64,000 nt of DNA. Source: Bryobacterales bacterium. GTDB taxonomy: Bacteria; Acidobacteriota; Terriglobia; Bryobacterales; Bryobacteraceae. The stretch lies in NCBI GenBank assembly GCA_020847975.1, contig JADLBD010000213.1, positions 1 to 64,000 on the forward strand, read 5' to 3'. Shown piece by piece: positions 1 to 12,346 of the stretch (the first letter of the stretch is position 1; each line of letters starts with the position of its first letter). The notes under the pieces were generated by a model. The model ran no database searches. It was not told the origin of the DNA and was given only the letters and a program-made list of their open reading frames with translations. The position numbers and the translations under genes were made by a program.

Positions 1-75
1 TCGGCCGGGACGATCCCGCCGTGTTGCACGCTCGGTTCCGGCAGCCCTTCGCGCTTCCTTCCGGCACGGCGGGAA

Positions 76-720
76 CTAATCTGAGACAAGCTGCTCGCTA
101 CGCGTGGGAAAACTGCGACCCGTTACAATCGGGTATAACGATTCCGGGTCTGCTCGCCCCTTCCGCGCCAGCATCCGGGCGTCTTCTTTATCGTTCTTCT
201 TCCGCTTCTTCTTGTTCCCTTCCATCTTCCGCGCGTTGGCCACCACCACCTCGTGCCCGCACTCCTCCAGCACCTCCTCCAACCACGCCGAATGAGTCCC
301 CACTTCCATCACCACCCGCGATCCACTCAATGCTTCGAACAGCTTCCGCATCGCCTCCCGCTCCGTCTTCACTTTCCCTTCCAGCAATACTTCGCCGTCG
401 GTCGCCACCATACAGTAATTGCTCATCCGGTCTCCGAGGTCCAAGCCGATCGTCAAACGATCCAGATTCATCCCCAACGGCTGGCGCCCCTGGCGGCTCT
501 CCGCTGCCTTTCCCACCCCCACTCCGACAGCAGGCTCTTCTCTCTTCAGCAAACTCCCGGCAGTTGCCGCCTCCGCGGCGTGCACTTTCCCGCTCAGTTT
601 CCGCACCAGTTCCGCCACCACTTCCGACGGCTCCATTGCATTGGCTATCTTTGCTTTCTTCGCGCTCCCGCTCTTCAAACGCGGGTTCACGGCTGGCTCT
701 GTTTTGTTATGCTTCTTCAT
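76..720 (-). pseudogene. Truncated IS110-family (DEDD) transposase, N-terminal part
   Basis: The reading frame encodes 214 residues. From about residue 84 it matches the IS110 N-terminal RuvC-like DEDD domain: it has the LTIGLDLGDR strand with the first acidic residue and the KMEGNKKKRKKNDKEDARMLAR segment. IS110 transposases are usually 320-400 residues with a C-terminal transposase_20 domain. Here the similarity fades after the LYPI motif and a stop follows, so the second half is missing. An AAGGAG ribosome site about 11 bases upstream supports the start at 720, which implies an Ala/Lys-rich N-terminal extension of about 80 residues. It is probably a remnant. The remaining piece could lie left of the window, but positions 1-75 show no continuation in either other frame that I recognise. 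Confidence 0.7.
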
Positions 721-1015
721 ACGAGGGTCGATCTCCTTTTCGAATTGGCACTTCGAGTGCGTCGATCATGGTAGCCTAACGGCGATTCCACGATCAGGAT
801 CGACCTTCTCATCCCATCTCTGCGTCTGCGCGAAAATTTGTTACCTACACCGCTCGCACCCGAAAAAAGTTCTCTCCTGTATGGGGCAGTCCATTAAGGG
901 CTGACCTCAAAGCTCTGCGAGCACCCTCCCTCTGCCCCACCGCCCGAATCGGCGCGATAATGAAAAAGAACCTTCCCCCACACACCCGCACCCCGGGTTC
1001 GAGGATACAGGAGTA
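721..1015. other. Intergenic spacer between IS110 remnant and dnaE
   Basis: No gene is supported in these 295 bases. An eight-base inverted repeat (GGTCGATC at 726-733, GATCGACC at 798-805) lies just upstream of the transposase start. Its role is unknown; it could be a relic of the element or a regulatory site. The dnaE ribosome site (AGGAG) is at the right end. Confidence 0.4.
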
Positions 1016-4468
<3,453 letters not shown>

Positions 4469-4479
4469 AATAAACAGAA

Positions 4480-5325
4480 GTGGAATCTTCGTCACAGCCG
4501 GCTATCCAGGCGGCCATGGGCCCTGTCTGGCAGCGGGTGCAGCTTGCGCGGCATCCCAAGCGCCCTCATACTCTCGACTACGTCAAGTATCTCCTCACCG
4601 ATTTCCAGGAACTCCACGGTGACCGTACCTTCGGTGACGACGCCGCCATCGTCTGCGGCATGGGCATGTTTGAAGGCAAGCCCTTGATGCTCGCCGGCCA
4701 GCAGAAAGGCCGCGACACCAAGCAGAAGCTCATCCGCAACTTCGGCATGCCGAAGCCCGAAGGTTATCGCAAGGCCATGCGCGCCATGAGCCTCGCCGCG
4801 AAGTTCTCCCGCCCCATCGTCACCCTCCTCGATACCCCCGGCGCCTATCCCGGCATCGATGCCGAAGAGCGCGGTCAGGCCCAGGCCATCGCCTACAACC
4901 TCCGCGAAATGTCCCGCCTCGGCGTCCCCATCATTGTCATCGTCATCGGCGAAGGCGGCAGCGGCGGAGCCCTCGGCCTCGGCGTCGGCAACCGCGTCTA
5001 CATGCTCGAAAACAGCATCTACAGCGTCATCTCTCCGGAAAGCTGCGCCGCCATCATCTACCGCGACGCCGGAAAAGCCGAGATGGCCGCCGATGCCCTC
5101 AAGCTCACCGCTCCCGACCTGCTCCGTCTCGGCCTCATCGACGCCATCATCCCCGAACCTCCCGGAGGAGCCCACGAACAGCCCGAACAGACCGCCGATC
5201 TGATCCGCATCCAAATCCGCGCCGCGCTCGAAGAGATGAAGCACATGTCCCCCACCCAGCTCATCGATGAGCGCTACGAGAAATTCCGTAAGATGGGAAG
5301 CTTCTTCGAGGAGCGTCAGCCATGA
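4480..5325 (+). CDS. accA: Acetyl-CoA carboxylase carboxyltransferase subunit alpha
   Basis: This subunit transfers carboxyl from carboxybiotin to acetyl-CoA together with AccD, the first committed step of fatty-acid synthesis. The 281-residue product carries the crotonase-fold carboxyltransferase motifs: [14 protein letters not shown] near residue 22, [18 protein letters not shown], the oxyanion-hole glycines in [12 protein letters not shown], and [11 protein letters not shown]. It is about 35 residues shorter than the roughly 318-residue E. coli protein because the N-terminal helical lead-in is reduced. No accD is present in the window. The stop overlaps the start of the following small gene by four bases (ATGA), suggesting translational coupling. 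Confidence 0.97.
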   Translation: MESSSQPAIQAAMGPVWQRVQLARHPKRPHTLDYVKYLLTDFQELHGDRTFGDDAAIVCGMGMFEGKPLMLAGQQKGRDTKQKLIRNFGMPKPEGYRKAMRAMSLAAKFSRPIVTLLDTPGAYPGIDAEERGQAQAIAYNLREMSRLGVPIIVIVIGEGGSGGALGLGVGNRVYMLENSIYSVISPESCAAIIYRDAGKAEMAADALKLTAPDLLRLGLIDAIIPEPPGGAHEQPEQTADLIRIQIRAALEEMKHMSPTQLIDERYEKFRKMGSFFEERQP

Positions 5326-5588
5326 AAAAAGCCGGCCTCTGGATCGCAATCGCCGTCATCGCCTTCATGGGCATGGTCGTCTACTCCACTCTCGGTATGC
5401 GCAAACACCGCGTCGAAGTCTGCATGGAGTTCAACGGCCAGACCTCCTGCCGCACTGCTGCCGGTGAAACCGTCGATCGCGCCCGCAGAGCCGCCATCGA
5501 CAACGCCTGCGCCACCATCGCCTCCGGCGTCGGCGACAGCATCGCCTGCCAGAACAGACCCCCGGTCAGCGAAAAGAAGATCGAATAG
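5322..5588 (+). CDS. Small single-pass membrane protein coupled to accA
   Basis: This 88-residue protein is of unknown function. Residues 4-24 form a hydrophobic helix ([20 protein letters not shown]), so it is likely anchored in the inner membrane with a short periplasmic tail. The tail contains three cysteines (in [14 protein letters not shown] and NACATI) plus a fourth in SIACQNR, which could form disulfides. The ATG overlaps the accA stop by four bases. I do not recognise a family. The coupling and the plausible membrane topology support it being a real gene. Confidence 0.65.
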   Translation: MKKAGLWIAIAVIAFMGMVVYSTLGMRKHRVEVCMEFNGQTSCRTAAGETVDRARRAAIDNACATIASGVGDSIACQNRPPVSEKKIE

Positions 5589-5673
5589 CGCCATCCGAAC
5601 CTCGTAATTCGGGCACGCCGCACGGTGATGGAAATAGCCGCGCTTTTCCGCCTTCCTCAAGGGGAGGTCTATT

Positions 5674-6207
5674 TTGGGCGATTATTCGAGTGAACGCTAC
5701 AATCCGACTCTGGCCCATTGCGGAGTGCTGCAACTGATGTTCGACGGCAAGTATCTGCGCATGACAGGCGGATCGAAGAGTTACAGCTACCCGGCGGTTT
5801 CCGGAAAACCCGATGCTTCCGGGCAGTTCGATTACAGCGAGGCGCGGCAGAGGATCGCGAACGTCGGGCCGATTCCGGCGGGCACCTATTGGATCCGGCC
5901 CGATGAATTGGACGACAACTACTGGAACACGTTCGTGCCGGGCTTCGAAAGGGCGTGGGGACGCTACCGGATCACGATCCATCCGTTCACCACGACGGAG
6001 ACCTATGGGCGCGGGGGATTCTTCATACACGGCGGCACGGTGCCTGGAAGCGCGGGGTGCATTGACTTGACCACCCGCATTGATGCGTTCGCCGCTGATC
6101 TGACGAAGGAAGTCGGAGCGGTCAATGCGTGCCAGATCCATCTGTACGTGGTGTATCCGATTCTGGGGGATTTCCCCACACCCTCTGGCAATTCGCGGTA
6201 CACCTAG
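5674..6207 (+). CDS. Tlde1-like (DUF2778) L,D-transpeptidase-related enzyme
   Basis: The 177-residue product has the DUF2778/YkuD-like catalytic signature FFIHGG-TVPGSAGCIDL, with His119 and Cys129 as the likely catalytic pair. In known Tlde1 proteins this fold cleaves or exchanges D-amino acids on peptidoglycan stem peptides and acts as a type VI secretion effector. The domain covers nearly the whole protein. No signal peptide is visible, which is usual for an effector carried by a secretion machine. The start is a TTG at 5674 preceded by GGGGAGG. A small membrane protein begins two bases after the stop and could be its immunity partner. No type VI genes are in the window, so the effector role is inference; a peptidoglycan housekeeping role is possible. 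Confidence 0.75.
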   Translation: MGDYSSERYNPTLAHCGVLQLMFDGKYLRMTGGSKSYSYPAVSGKPDASGQFDYSEARQRIANVGPIPAGTYWIRPDELDDNYWNTFVPGFERAWGRYRITIHPFTTTETYGRGGFFIHGGTVPGSAGCIDLTTRIDAFAADLTKEVGAVNACQIHLYVVYPILGDFPTPSGNSRYT

Positions 6208-6209
6208 GT

Positions 6210-6440
6210 ATGCGCCAACACCTGATCCTGAGCCTGATCCTCGGGTTGCTGGGGCTGATGTTATTCGTGGACTACACGCTGCTGAAGGAGGCCTACGGCA
6301 GCGGGCCGCCGTACTACGGACGGTCAGTAAACATGGACAAGTGGATGGACCCGCTACCGGTGGTGATCTGGTTTGACGCGGCTATCGCCGTAATCGCGGG
6401 CGGATTGTGGTGGTGGTGGTTGCGGGGGCAGCGGCGGTAG
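6210..6440 (+). CDS. Small two-helix membrane protein, possible immunity partner
   Basis: This 76-residue protein has a hydrophobic N-terminal helix (residues 5-20) and a second near the C-terminus (VVIWFDAAIAVIAGGLWWWWL), with about 30 residues between them that would face the periplasm if the N-terminus is inside. It begins two bases after the stop of the DUF2778-like gene in the same direction, so the two are almost certainly co-transcribed. I do not recognise a family. Its position and topology would suit an immunity protein for a periplasm-acting peptidoglycan enzyme, but nothing in the sequence proves this. The frame is open further upstream, but an earlier start would place it inside the preceding gene. 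Confidence 0.6.
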   Translation: MRQHLILSLILGLLGLMLFVDYTLLKEAYGSGPPYYGRSVNMDKWMDPLPVVIWFDAAIAVIAGGLWWWWLRGQRR

Positions 6441-6475
6441 CGGAGTCTCCGCCACCGGCCGCCGGCGGCCCGCGG

Positions 6476-7039
6476 CTATTTCTTCGGCGGGCTGATCATG
6501 ATGTGGGCGCCCGCTGTTCCCGGGTACATCAGCCACGGATACGGGCCGGACTTGGTGGAGAGGCCGGTGGATTCGGCTGTTGCGTAGGGAACGTAGACCA
6601 CCCAGCGGAGGTAGGATTCCGACACCTGTCCGGTAGCGGCGTCATAGCCGCTGCCGGTGAGCACGTAGAGCATGCGGGGCTCTTTCGGCATCTTGAGCTT
6701 ACCTTCGTCTACCTCCTTCCAGCGGAACTTGTGGCGGTCCATCCCTTTCATACCTTGGGCGGTGAGTTCCCGCCCGCGCTCCATGAAGGGCTCGAGGTCC
6801 TTGTGATAACAGGCGGCGCTGAAGGTCTTGGCATTCGGGTCGCTGGCGAGGCAGACCATGTCATTGGAGCCTTTGCGGAGGGTGACCAGTTTACCTTCCG
6901 GCGAATATCCGAGGACGGTGGCTTCGGCCCGGCGTTCGGCGGGCGCGGCGAGAACGGCGGCGGCAATCTGTTGTTCGGCGGGCGGCGGCGTGGCCGCGGC
7001 CGCGAAAGAGGCGGCGACAAGAAACAGAGTAGAGATCAT
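6476..7039 (-). CDS. Secreted hypothetical protein
   Basis: This is a 187-residue protein with a clear Sec signal peptide (hydrophobic stretch at residues 3-17, likely cleavage after an AxA-type site near residue 16). The mature part contains the motif VTLRKGSNDMVCLASDP and a C-terminal segment ending PGTAGAHIMISPPKK. I recognise no enzymatic motif. It lies alone between the membrane protein on the plus strand and the MFS gene on its own strand, 57 bases downstream of the latter's stop, and could share its transcript. Confidence 0.7.
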   Translation of the reverse strand: MISTLFLVAASFAAAATPPPAEQQIAAAVLAAPAERRAEATVLGYSPEGKLVTLRKGSNDMVCLASDPNAKTFSAACYHKDLEPFMERGRELTAQGMKGMDRHKFRWKEVDEGKLKMPKEPRMLYVLTGSGYDAATGQVSESYLRWVVYVPYATAESTGLSTKSGPYPWLMYPGTAGAHIMISPPKK

Positions 7040-7096
7040 ACGTCGGGTTGCTCAAAGATAGCACAGCAGCGTTCGGGTTCGCGCCGAACGGTCGTC

Positions 7097-8329
7097 TCAC
7101 CGGGTCTTCGCCAGGACCGGACGGATTCGCATGTCGAGGTAGAGTCCCGCCATTCCCAGTGCCGCAATGCCCGCGCCGGTGTAGAAAACAACCGCTGGAC
7201 CGAAGCGGTCCCACAGCGCGCCCGCCGCCGTGCTGGCGGCAAGCATCATCAATCCGCTGAGAAGGCTGAACAGGCCGAACGCGCTGCCGCGTTTGTGCAC
7301 AGGTGCAACATCGGCCACCAGAGCGGCGAGCAATCCCTGGCTGAGTCCCATATGGAGGCCCCAAAGACAAATCCCGGCCGCCAGCCCCGCCATTCCCGCC
7401 GCCCCGGCTAAGAACAGGTCGGCGGCGGCGAGTGCGGCTCCTCCAAGCAGCAGGACCCAGCGCCGGTCCACGGTATCCGAAACCCGGCCCGCCGGGTATG
7501 ACGAGGCTGCATACGATACATTCATCACCACGAGGACCGCGGGCACGAAGTCCGCCCTCAGGCCCAGACTGCTCGCCCTGAGCACGAGAAACGCCTCGCT
7601 GAAGCGGGCCAGAGTGAACACCGAGGTGATGGCGATCACATACCAGAAGGCGGGCGGAAGGCCAGAGAGATCCCTCCAGTGGAGCGGTTTCCGTCGTTGC
7701 GCGACTCGGGAACCATGCGGTTCGTTTACAAAAATGGCCAGAAGGACGACCGAGACGAACGCAGGCAGGACGGCTATCCAGAACACGGAGCGGAAATTGC
7801 CGCCCAGGGCCAGCATGAAGACAATCGCGCCGAGCGGGCCGAGGAAGGCTCCGACAGTGTCCAGGCTCTGACGAAGACCGTAGCTGGCTCCGCGCATGCC
7901 GACTGGCGCAAGGTCAGCCACCAGAGCATCCCGGGGCGCACCGCGAATCCCCTTGCCAATCCGGTCCACGAAGCGAGCCAGGAACACGACGCCGAACGAT
8001 CCGGCAAGGGGAAATAGCGGCTTGGTGAGGGCCGCGATTCCGTAACCAATCAAAGCGAGGGTCTTCCGTTTCCCAAGCCAGTCACTCAAGATGCCGGAGA
8101 GGAACTTGAACAAGTGGACGACGCTTTCGGCAACGCCTTCGAGCACCCCGACCGCCGTTGCGCTCGCGCCCAGAACCTGGACGAGAAACACCGGCAACAG
8201 TCCCAGAATCATCTCCGAAGAGATGTCCATGAACATGCTGACGAAACCGAGCGCCCAGATTCCCCGGGGGATGGCTAGAAGGCTCTTGCCTGACTGTGGA
8301 GTTTCGTTGTGACCGGCGGATGGCGCCAT
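7097..8329 (-). CDS. MFS transporter
   Basis: The product is a 410-residue inner-membrane transporter of the major facilitator superfamily with about 12 hydrophobic segments. The loop after helix 2 has the family motif GILSDWLGKRKTLALIGYG. FVDRIGKGIRGAPRDALVADL follows helix 4, a pattern typical of an MFS_1 subgroup with conserved RxGKGxRxxPRD. Substrate cannot be read from the sequence. I chose the ATG at 8329 because the 28 residues before it are Arg-rich and not family-like. It is transcribed away from the diheme cytochrome gene, with about 180 bases between the start codons. Confidence 0.88.
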   Translation of the reverse strand: MAPSAGHNETPQSGKSLLAIPRGIWALGFVSMFMDISSEMILGLLPVFLVQVLGASATAVGVLEGVAESVVHLFKFLSGILSDWLGKRKTLALIGYGIAALTKPLFPLAGSFGVVFLARFVDRIGKGIRGAPRDALVADLAPVGMRGASYGLRQSLDTVGAFLGPLGAIVFMLALGGNFRSVFWIAVLPAFVSVVLLAIFVNEPHGSRVAQRRKPLHWRDLSGLPPAFWYVIAITSVFTLARFSEAFLVLRASSLGLRADFVPAVLVVMNVSYAASSYPAGRVSDTVDRRWVLLLGGAALAAADLFLAGAAGMAGLAAGICLWGLHMGLSQGLLAALVADVAPVHKRGSAFGLFSLLSGLMMLAASTAAGALWDRFGPAVVFYTGAGIAALGMAGLYLDMRIRPVLAKTR

Positions 8330-8506
8330 GAAAGGACTGCGGACACGGCGGAGCGTGTTCCGGTACTTGCCAGTGTAGCGGACCGGCCGGCGGACGTCGC
8401 GCGGTTGCCTCAAACTCGTACTGGAAATTATGCAGAAAATGCATATCTATTTTTCTCTTGCGCCAGGACAAGAATTCGCCGCAAACTGAGGCCAGAGGAC
8501 AATCGT

Positions 8507-9322
8507 ATGCCTACTTTTCGCTTGGTGTTCGGATGTCTTGCTCTTTCATCCGCCTTATTCATTGGTCTGGCTTACAGCAAAGACGAACAGAAGATTAAAA
8601 AAGTGCAAATGATCAGCACTCCCGCGGATTCGGGAGTGAACATGTATTTCGCTTACTGTGCCTCCTGCCACGGGCAGGACGGAAAAGGGATGGGGCCGGC
8701 GGCGGGCGCCATGACGAGACCGCCGACGGACCTGACGAAACTGGCTGCAAAGAATAACGGCCAGTTCCCCGCATTCGAACTGATGAATACGCTGGGTGTG
8801 ATGCCGGATGCCACGCCGGCTCACGGAAGCCAGGATATGCCGGTTTGGGGGAATATTTTCCGGGATAGCGGACAAGGCCTCACTGCGGTACACCTCCGCA
8901 TCTACAACCTCACCCGCTACATCGAATCCATACAGGACCCGCCGCTCGTGGTGGGCAGGGTGAAGGTGGAGAAACCGCAACCGCTCTACGCCCATCAGAT
9001 CAACCCATCGTCAGGCGCCGCTATGTACCGGGCCTACTGCGCATCGTGCCATGGAGCGAACGGGAGCGGCAATGGGCCGGTGGCATCGACGCTCAAGCAT
9101 GGCGCTCCGGATATCACACTGCTGGCGAAGAACAACGGCGGGAGGTTTCCCAGCGAACACGTGGAGCAGATCCTCGGGATGAATCCCGGAGCAGAGGCCC
9201 ATGGTTCGAAAGAGATGCCGGTTTGGGGCAACGTATTCCGCACTGAACGCGAGCCGCGGACCACCGTGCTGCAGCGCATCAGCAATCTCACGAACCATTT
9301 GAAATCTCTGCAAGTGCGGTAA
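8507..9322 (+). CDS. Diheme c-type cytochrome
   Basis: This 271-residue secreted protein has two class-I cytochrome c domains in tandem. It has an N-terminal signal peptide (FRLVFGCLALSSALFIGLAYS). The first heme site is CASCHG, with an axial Met likely in SQDMPVWGN. The second is again CASCHG, followed by SKEMPVWGNVF. Both domains share the same HGS-x-MPVWGN-F pattern, so the protein arose by duplication. It probably carries electrons in the periplasm; its partner is not in the window. The ATG at 8507 is preceded by AGAGGA. Its stop abuts the stop of the convergent TolC-like gene with no spacer. Confidence 0.9.
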   Translation: MPTFRLVFGCLALSSALFIGLAYSKDEQKIKKVQMISTPADSGVNMYFAYCASCHGQDGKGMGPAAGAMTRPPTDLTKLAAKNNGQFPAFELMNTLGVMPDATPAHGSQDMPVWGNIFRDSGQGLTAVHLRIYNLTRYIESIQDPPLVVGRVKVEKPQPLYAHQINPSSGAAMYRAYCASCHGANGSGNGPVASTLKHGAPDITLLAKNNGGRFPSEHVEQILGMNPGAEAHGSKEMPVWGNVFRTEREPRTTVLQRISNLTNHLKSLQVR

Positions 9323-10588
9323 TCATTCGAGAAACGCATAGACATTTCCGGTGGCGCGCGCCATCCGGGCGCGCGCCAGAAGGTAGTCGTAACGGATGCG
9401 GATTTCGTAATCCTCGGCCTGCGCGAGGGTTCCCTGGGCGGTGATGGTATCGAGGTTCGTCGCAATGCCGGAGGCAAAGCGGAGCCGCGCCAGTTCGAGG
9501 GCTTCACGCGCCGCTTTGGCCGCCTGTGTGGCGGAACGGAGCGCTTCGAGCGCGGCTGCGGCCTCGATTTCCGCTTGCCGCACCTCCTGCCCGATCTGCA
9601 ACTCGAGGTTGCGCCGTTGTGTTTGCGCCTGTTCTTCGCGGATTTTCGCCGCCTGAATGTCCGATTCGATGCGGCCGCCGGTCCAAATCGGGATCGTGAG
9701 CGTCGCCCCAATGCCGAACGTGGAAAGGCTGCGGTCGGGACCGGCGCCGGCCAATCCGTAGTCGCCGGTGAAGGCCAGCTTGGGCAGCCGTTCCCGCGCG
9801 GCACGCTGCTTGTCGAGGGACGCCGCTCGGATACGTGAGTGGATGGCGCGGAGTTCGGGGCGCTCCGCGGGAGCGGGCAGTCTGCCCGGCTGCGAGACGG
9901 GTTCCAGAGCCACGTCCTCCTGCGGCATCCCGATGGCGCGCAGAAGGGCTGTGAGCAGAATGGCGCGGTCTCGGCGCGCTTCGATAACGCCGGCGGATTC
10001 GGCTTCAAACTGCTGCTCCGCGCGTGCGACGTCGAGTTTGCTGGCGGTGCCTGCCTGTTCGAACTGCTGTGCCTGCGCGAGTACGGCCTCCGCGGTCTTC
10101 CGTCTCGCCTCGGCGGCGCGGATACGCGATTCTGCCTGCTGCGCCTGAAGATAGATCTGCAATACCGCCAGCAAGGTCGCCTCCCGCGTGGTTTCAGCGT
10201 CGAACCGGAGTTCACGCTCCTTTTCTTTCGAAGCGTGAATGGAGGAGAGAAGGCTGAGGTCGATGACAGTCTGTGTCAGCCGCGGGCGTGCGTCAAAGGT
10301 GCGGAACGGGCCGGCGCGCGAGGAGAGTCCCGGGATGAAGAGGCCGATGTTCTGAAGATTGACGGTCTGATAGCCGCCACTGACCGACACGCCGATCCGC
10401 GGCTGGTAACCCGACTTGACATTGCGCGTGACGGCTTCGCCCTCGAGTGTCCGGAGATTGGCCAGTTGTACGTCCGGACTCAACTTTTCCGCCGCCTGCA
10501 TTGCCTCGCGAAGGCTGAGCGTGCGTGGCGAAGGCTGGGCATGGAGCACGGACACACTGATGGTGAGCAACAGGAGTAGGAGTCTCAT
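9323..10588 (-). CDS. TolC-family outer membrane efflux protein
   Basis: The 421-residue product is an outer-membrane factor that forms the exit duct of a tripartite exporter. It has a signal peptide (residues 1-17) and two outer-membrane-efflux repeats rich in Ala, Glu and Arg coiled coil, for example LREAMQAAEKLSPDVQLANL near the N-terminus and LEALRSATQAAKAAREALEL in the second half. It is the last gene of a four-gene operon and starts seven bases after the adaptor stop. With the adaptor, ATPase and permease it makes a complete exporter. Confidence 0.92.
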   Translation of the reverse strand: MRLLLLLLTISVSVLHAQPSPRTLSLREAMQAAEKLSPDVQLANLRTLEGEAVTRNVKSGYQPRIGVSVSGGYQTVNLQNIGLFIPGLSSRAGPFRTFDARPRLTQTVIDLSLLSSIHASKEKERELRFDAETTREATLLAVLQIYLQAQQAESRIRAAEARRKTAEAVLAQAQQFEQAGTASKLDVARAEQQFEAESAGVIEARRDRAILLTALLRAIGMPQEDVALEPVSQPGRLPAPAERPELRAIHSRIRAASLDKQRAARERLPKLAFTGDYGLAGAGPDRSLSTFGIGATLTIPIWTGGRIESDIQAAKIREEQAQTQRRNLELQIGQEVRQAEIEAAAALEALRSATQAAKAAREALELARLRFASGIATNLDTITAQGTLAQAEDYEIRIRYDYLLARARMARATGNVYAFLE

Positions 10589-10594
10589 GGCTGG

Positions 10595-11623
10595 TTACCG
10601 GGTGAGGATATGCGAGTCGACGCGCAGGCCAACGGGAAGCGGTTGGCCCGGATCAAGTTCCACGAGCGTTTCGAGGATCTTGGTATCGACACGTTCCGTG
10701 GGTTCGTCGGTGCGGATGTTCTTCGGTCCCAGGCTTTGGCCGATCTGCACGACGCGCCCGGTGAAACGGCGGGAGCCGTAAGCATCGGCAGTGACGTAGG
10801 CCGTCTGGCCGAGGCGGAGTCGCGCCACGTCGGTCTCATCCACATCGACGCGGACGCGAAGCCGTGACGTATCGCCGATGGCGGCGATGGGCGTATTGCC
10901 GTTCGAAGAGACGCTCTCGCCGCCCTTCAGATAGCGGCGCAGGACCACGCCGTCGATCGGCGAGCGGATGAAGGTTTTTTCGAGCAGCGCTTCAGCTTCG
11001 CGAATGCGCGCTTTGGCTTGGGCGATTTCCGCTTCCGCCCGCAGACGCTCATCCTGGCGCGCATCGGCATCGATGAAGGAAGCTCGTTCCTTGGCTGCGT
11101 CCAGGCGGGCGAGGGCGACGCGATACTCCCGGTCCGCAAGGTCGAATTCGGTATGGCTGATCGCCCCGCGGTCGAGCAGCGTCTGCCGGCGGGCTCGCTC
11201 GGCGCGGGTGTTTTCGACGACAGCCTCCATCTCGCGGACGGCGGCGCGGGCCTCGGCGCGCTCCTGATGCCGCGCGCCGTTAAGGAGGCGCTCGAGTGCG
11301 GCCTGCCGCTCCGTTAACGTGGCTTTCGCAAGTTCCACGCGCGCGGCGGAATCGCCGTTTTCGAGGACGGCCACCACCTGTCCCCGGCGCACGCGCGAGC
11401 CTTCCTTCACAAGAACCTGGCGAAGTTTGCCGTCGAGTTCGGAGCCGAGCTTGATTTCCTCGGAGACCGGCTCTACCTTCCCTGCCGCGATAATCTGCGC
11501 AGGTTTTGTCTCGAGGGCGGAGACGGATTGCGGCCTGGGCGAGGCGGTGGAAGTCAGTCGCGGGTAAACAACGGCCGCTCCGGCGGCCGCGAGAACGGCG
11601 AGAAAGAAAAGGTTCCGCTTCAT
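10595..11623 (-). CDS. HlyD/MacA-like periplasmic adaptor of an ABC exporter
   Basis: The 342-residue membrane-fusion protein bridges the inner-membrane permease and the TolC-like duct. It has an N-terminal membrane anchor (LFFLAVLAAAGAAVVY), a lipoyl/biotinyl half-motif (SELDGKLRQVLVKEGSRVRRGQVVAVLENGD), a long alpha-helical hairpin rich in Ala/Glu/Arg from about residue 95 to 200, and the returning half IRSPIDGVVLRRYLKGGESV. The beta-barrel domain follows. It overlaps the ATPase stop by four bases (ATGA), so translation is probably coupled. The layout matches DevB/HlyD adaptors. Confidence 0.92.
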   Translation of the reverse strand: MKRNLFFLAVLAAAGAAVVYPRLTSTASPRPQSVSALETKPAQIIAAGKVEPVSEEIKLGSELDGKLRQVLVKEGSRVRRGQVVAVLENGDSAARVELAKATLTERQAALERLLNGARHQERAEARAAVREMEAVVENTRAERARRQTLLDRGAISHTEFDLADREYRVALARLDAAKERASFIDADARQDERLRAEAEIAQAKARIREAEALLEKTFIRSPIDGVVLRRYLKGGESVSSNGNTPIAAIGDTSRLRVRVDVDETDVARLRLGQTAYVTADAYGSRRFTGRVVQIGQSLGPKNIRTDEPTERVDTKILETLVELDPGQPLPVGLRVDSHILTR

Positions 11624-12339
11624 CTGTGCATAGCTCCTGAATCGGTGAGTAAAGTCTGGTCCCGGTTGCTGGCGATGCGGCCGTCCTCGACCCGGACAAT
11701 GCGGTCCGCGTAATCGAGCACTCGAGGATCGTGAGTCACCAGCACAACAGCGCGCCCGTGGGCGCGGGATAGAGAAGAGAGAATGTCGAGCACGATGCGC
11801 CCGCTCGCCGAGTCGAGCGCCGCCGTAGGCTCGTCGGCGAGAATGATGGGCGGATCGCCGGCCAGCGCGCGGGCGATGGCAACGCGCTGTTTCTGACCGC
11901 CGCTCAGGTTGGCCGGGTACTGCTTCGCCTTTTCCGCAAGGCCAACCTGCGAAAGCAGGTCCATGGAGCAGGCGCGCGCTTTCGCTCCGCGGATTCCTTT
12001 GAGGTCGAGGGCGATCTCCACGTTCTCGCGTACCGTGAGGGCCGGGAAAAGGTTGAATCCTTGAAAGATGAAGCCGAAGTGGTCCAGGCGTATCCGCGGC
12101 AGTTTCGATTCGGGAATGCCTGTGGTTTCGAGGCCGTCGACCTTGACGCTGCCGCTCGAAGCCGTGAGAATGCAGCCCATCAGGGAGAGCAGTGTGGTCT
12201 TGCCGCTGCCGGAGGGCCCCATGAGGACCAGCAGTTCGCCGCGATTGACGTCGAGCGAGGCTCCGTTGACGGCGTGCACCGCGGCGGCGCCGCTGCCGTA
12301 GCTCTTGTACAGATTCCGAATTTCGATGATCACGTTCAT
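11620..12339 (-). CDS. ABC exporter ATP-binding subunit (DevA/MacB-ATPase type)
   Basis: The 239-residue ATPase has Walker A GPSGSGKTT, a Q-loop in FQGFNLF, the signature LSGGQKQRVAIARAL and Walker B ILADEPTAALD followed by the H-loop VTHDPR. The frame is open upstream, but the start at 12339 fits the family and places it eight bases after the permease stop. It powers the permease encoded just before it. Sequence style matches the LolD/MacB/DevA group, which works with FtsX-type permeases. Confidence 0.95.
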   Translation of the reverse strand: MNVIIEIRNLYKSYGSGAAAVHAVNGASLDVNRGELLVLMGPSGSGKTTLLSLMGCILTASSGSVKVDGLETTGIPESKLPRIRLDHFGFIFQGFNLFPALTVRENVEIALDLKGIRGAKARACSMDLLSQVGLAEKAKQYPANLSGGQKQRVAIARALAGDPPIILADEPTAALDSASGRIVLDILSSLSRAHGRAVVLVTHDPRVLDYADRIVRVEDGRIASNRDQTLLTDSGAMHR

Positions 12340-12346
12340 GATTGAC

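Noticed and set aside
9034-10215. 393-residue minus-strand frame across the cytochrome and TolC genes
   Set aside because: It overlaps two real genes in a different frame and is Arg/Ser/Pro-rich without a domain.
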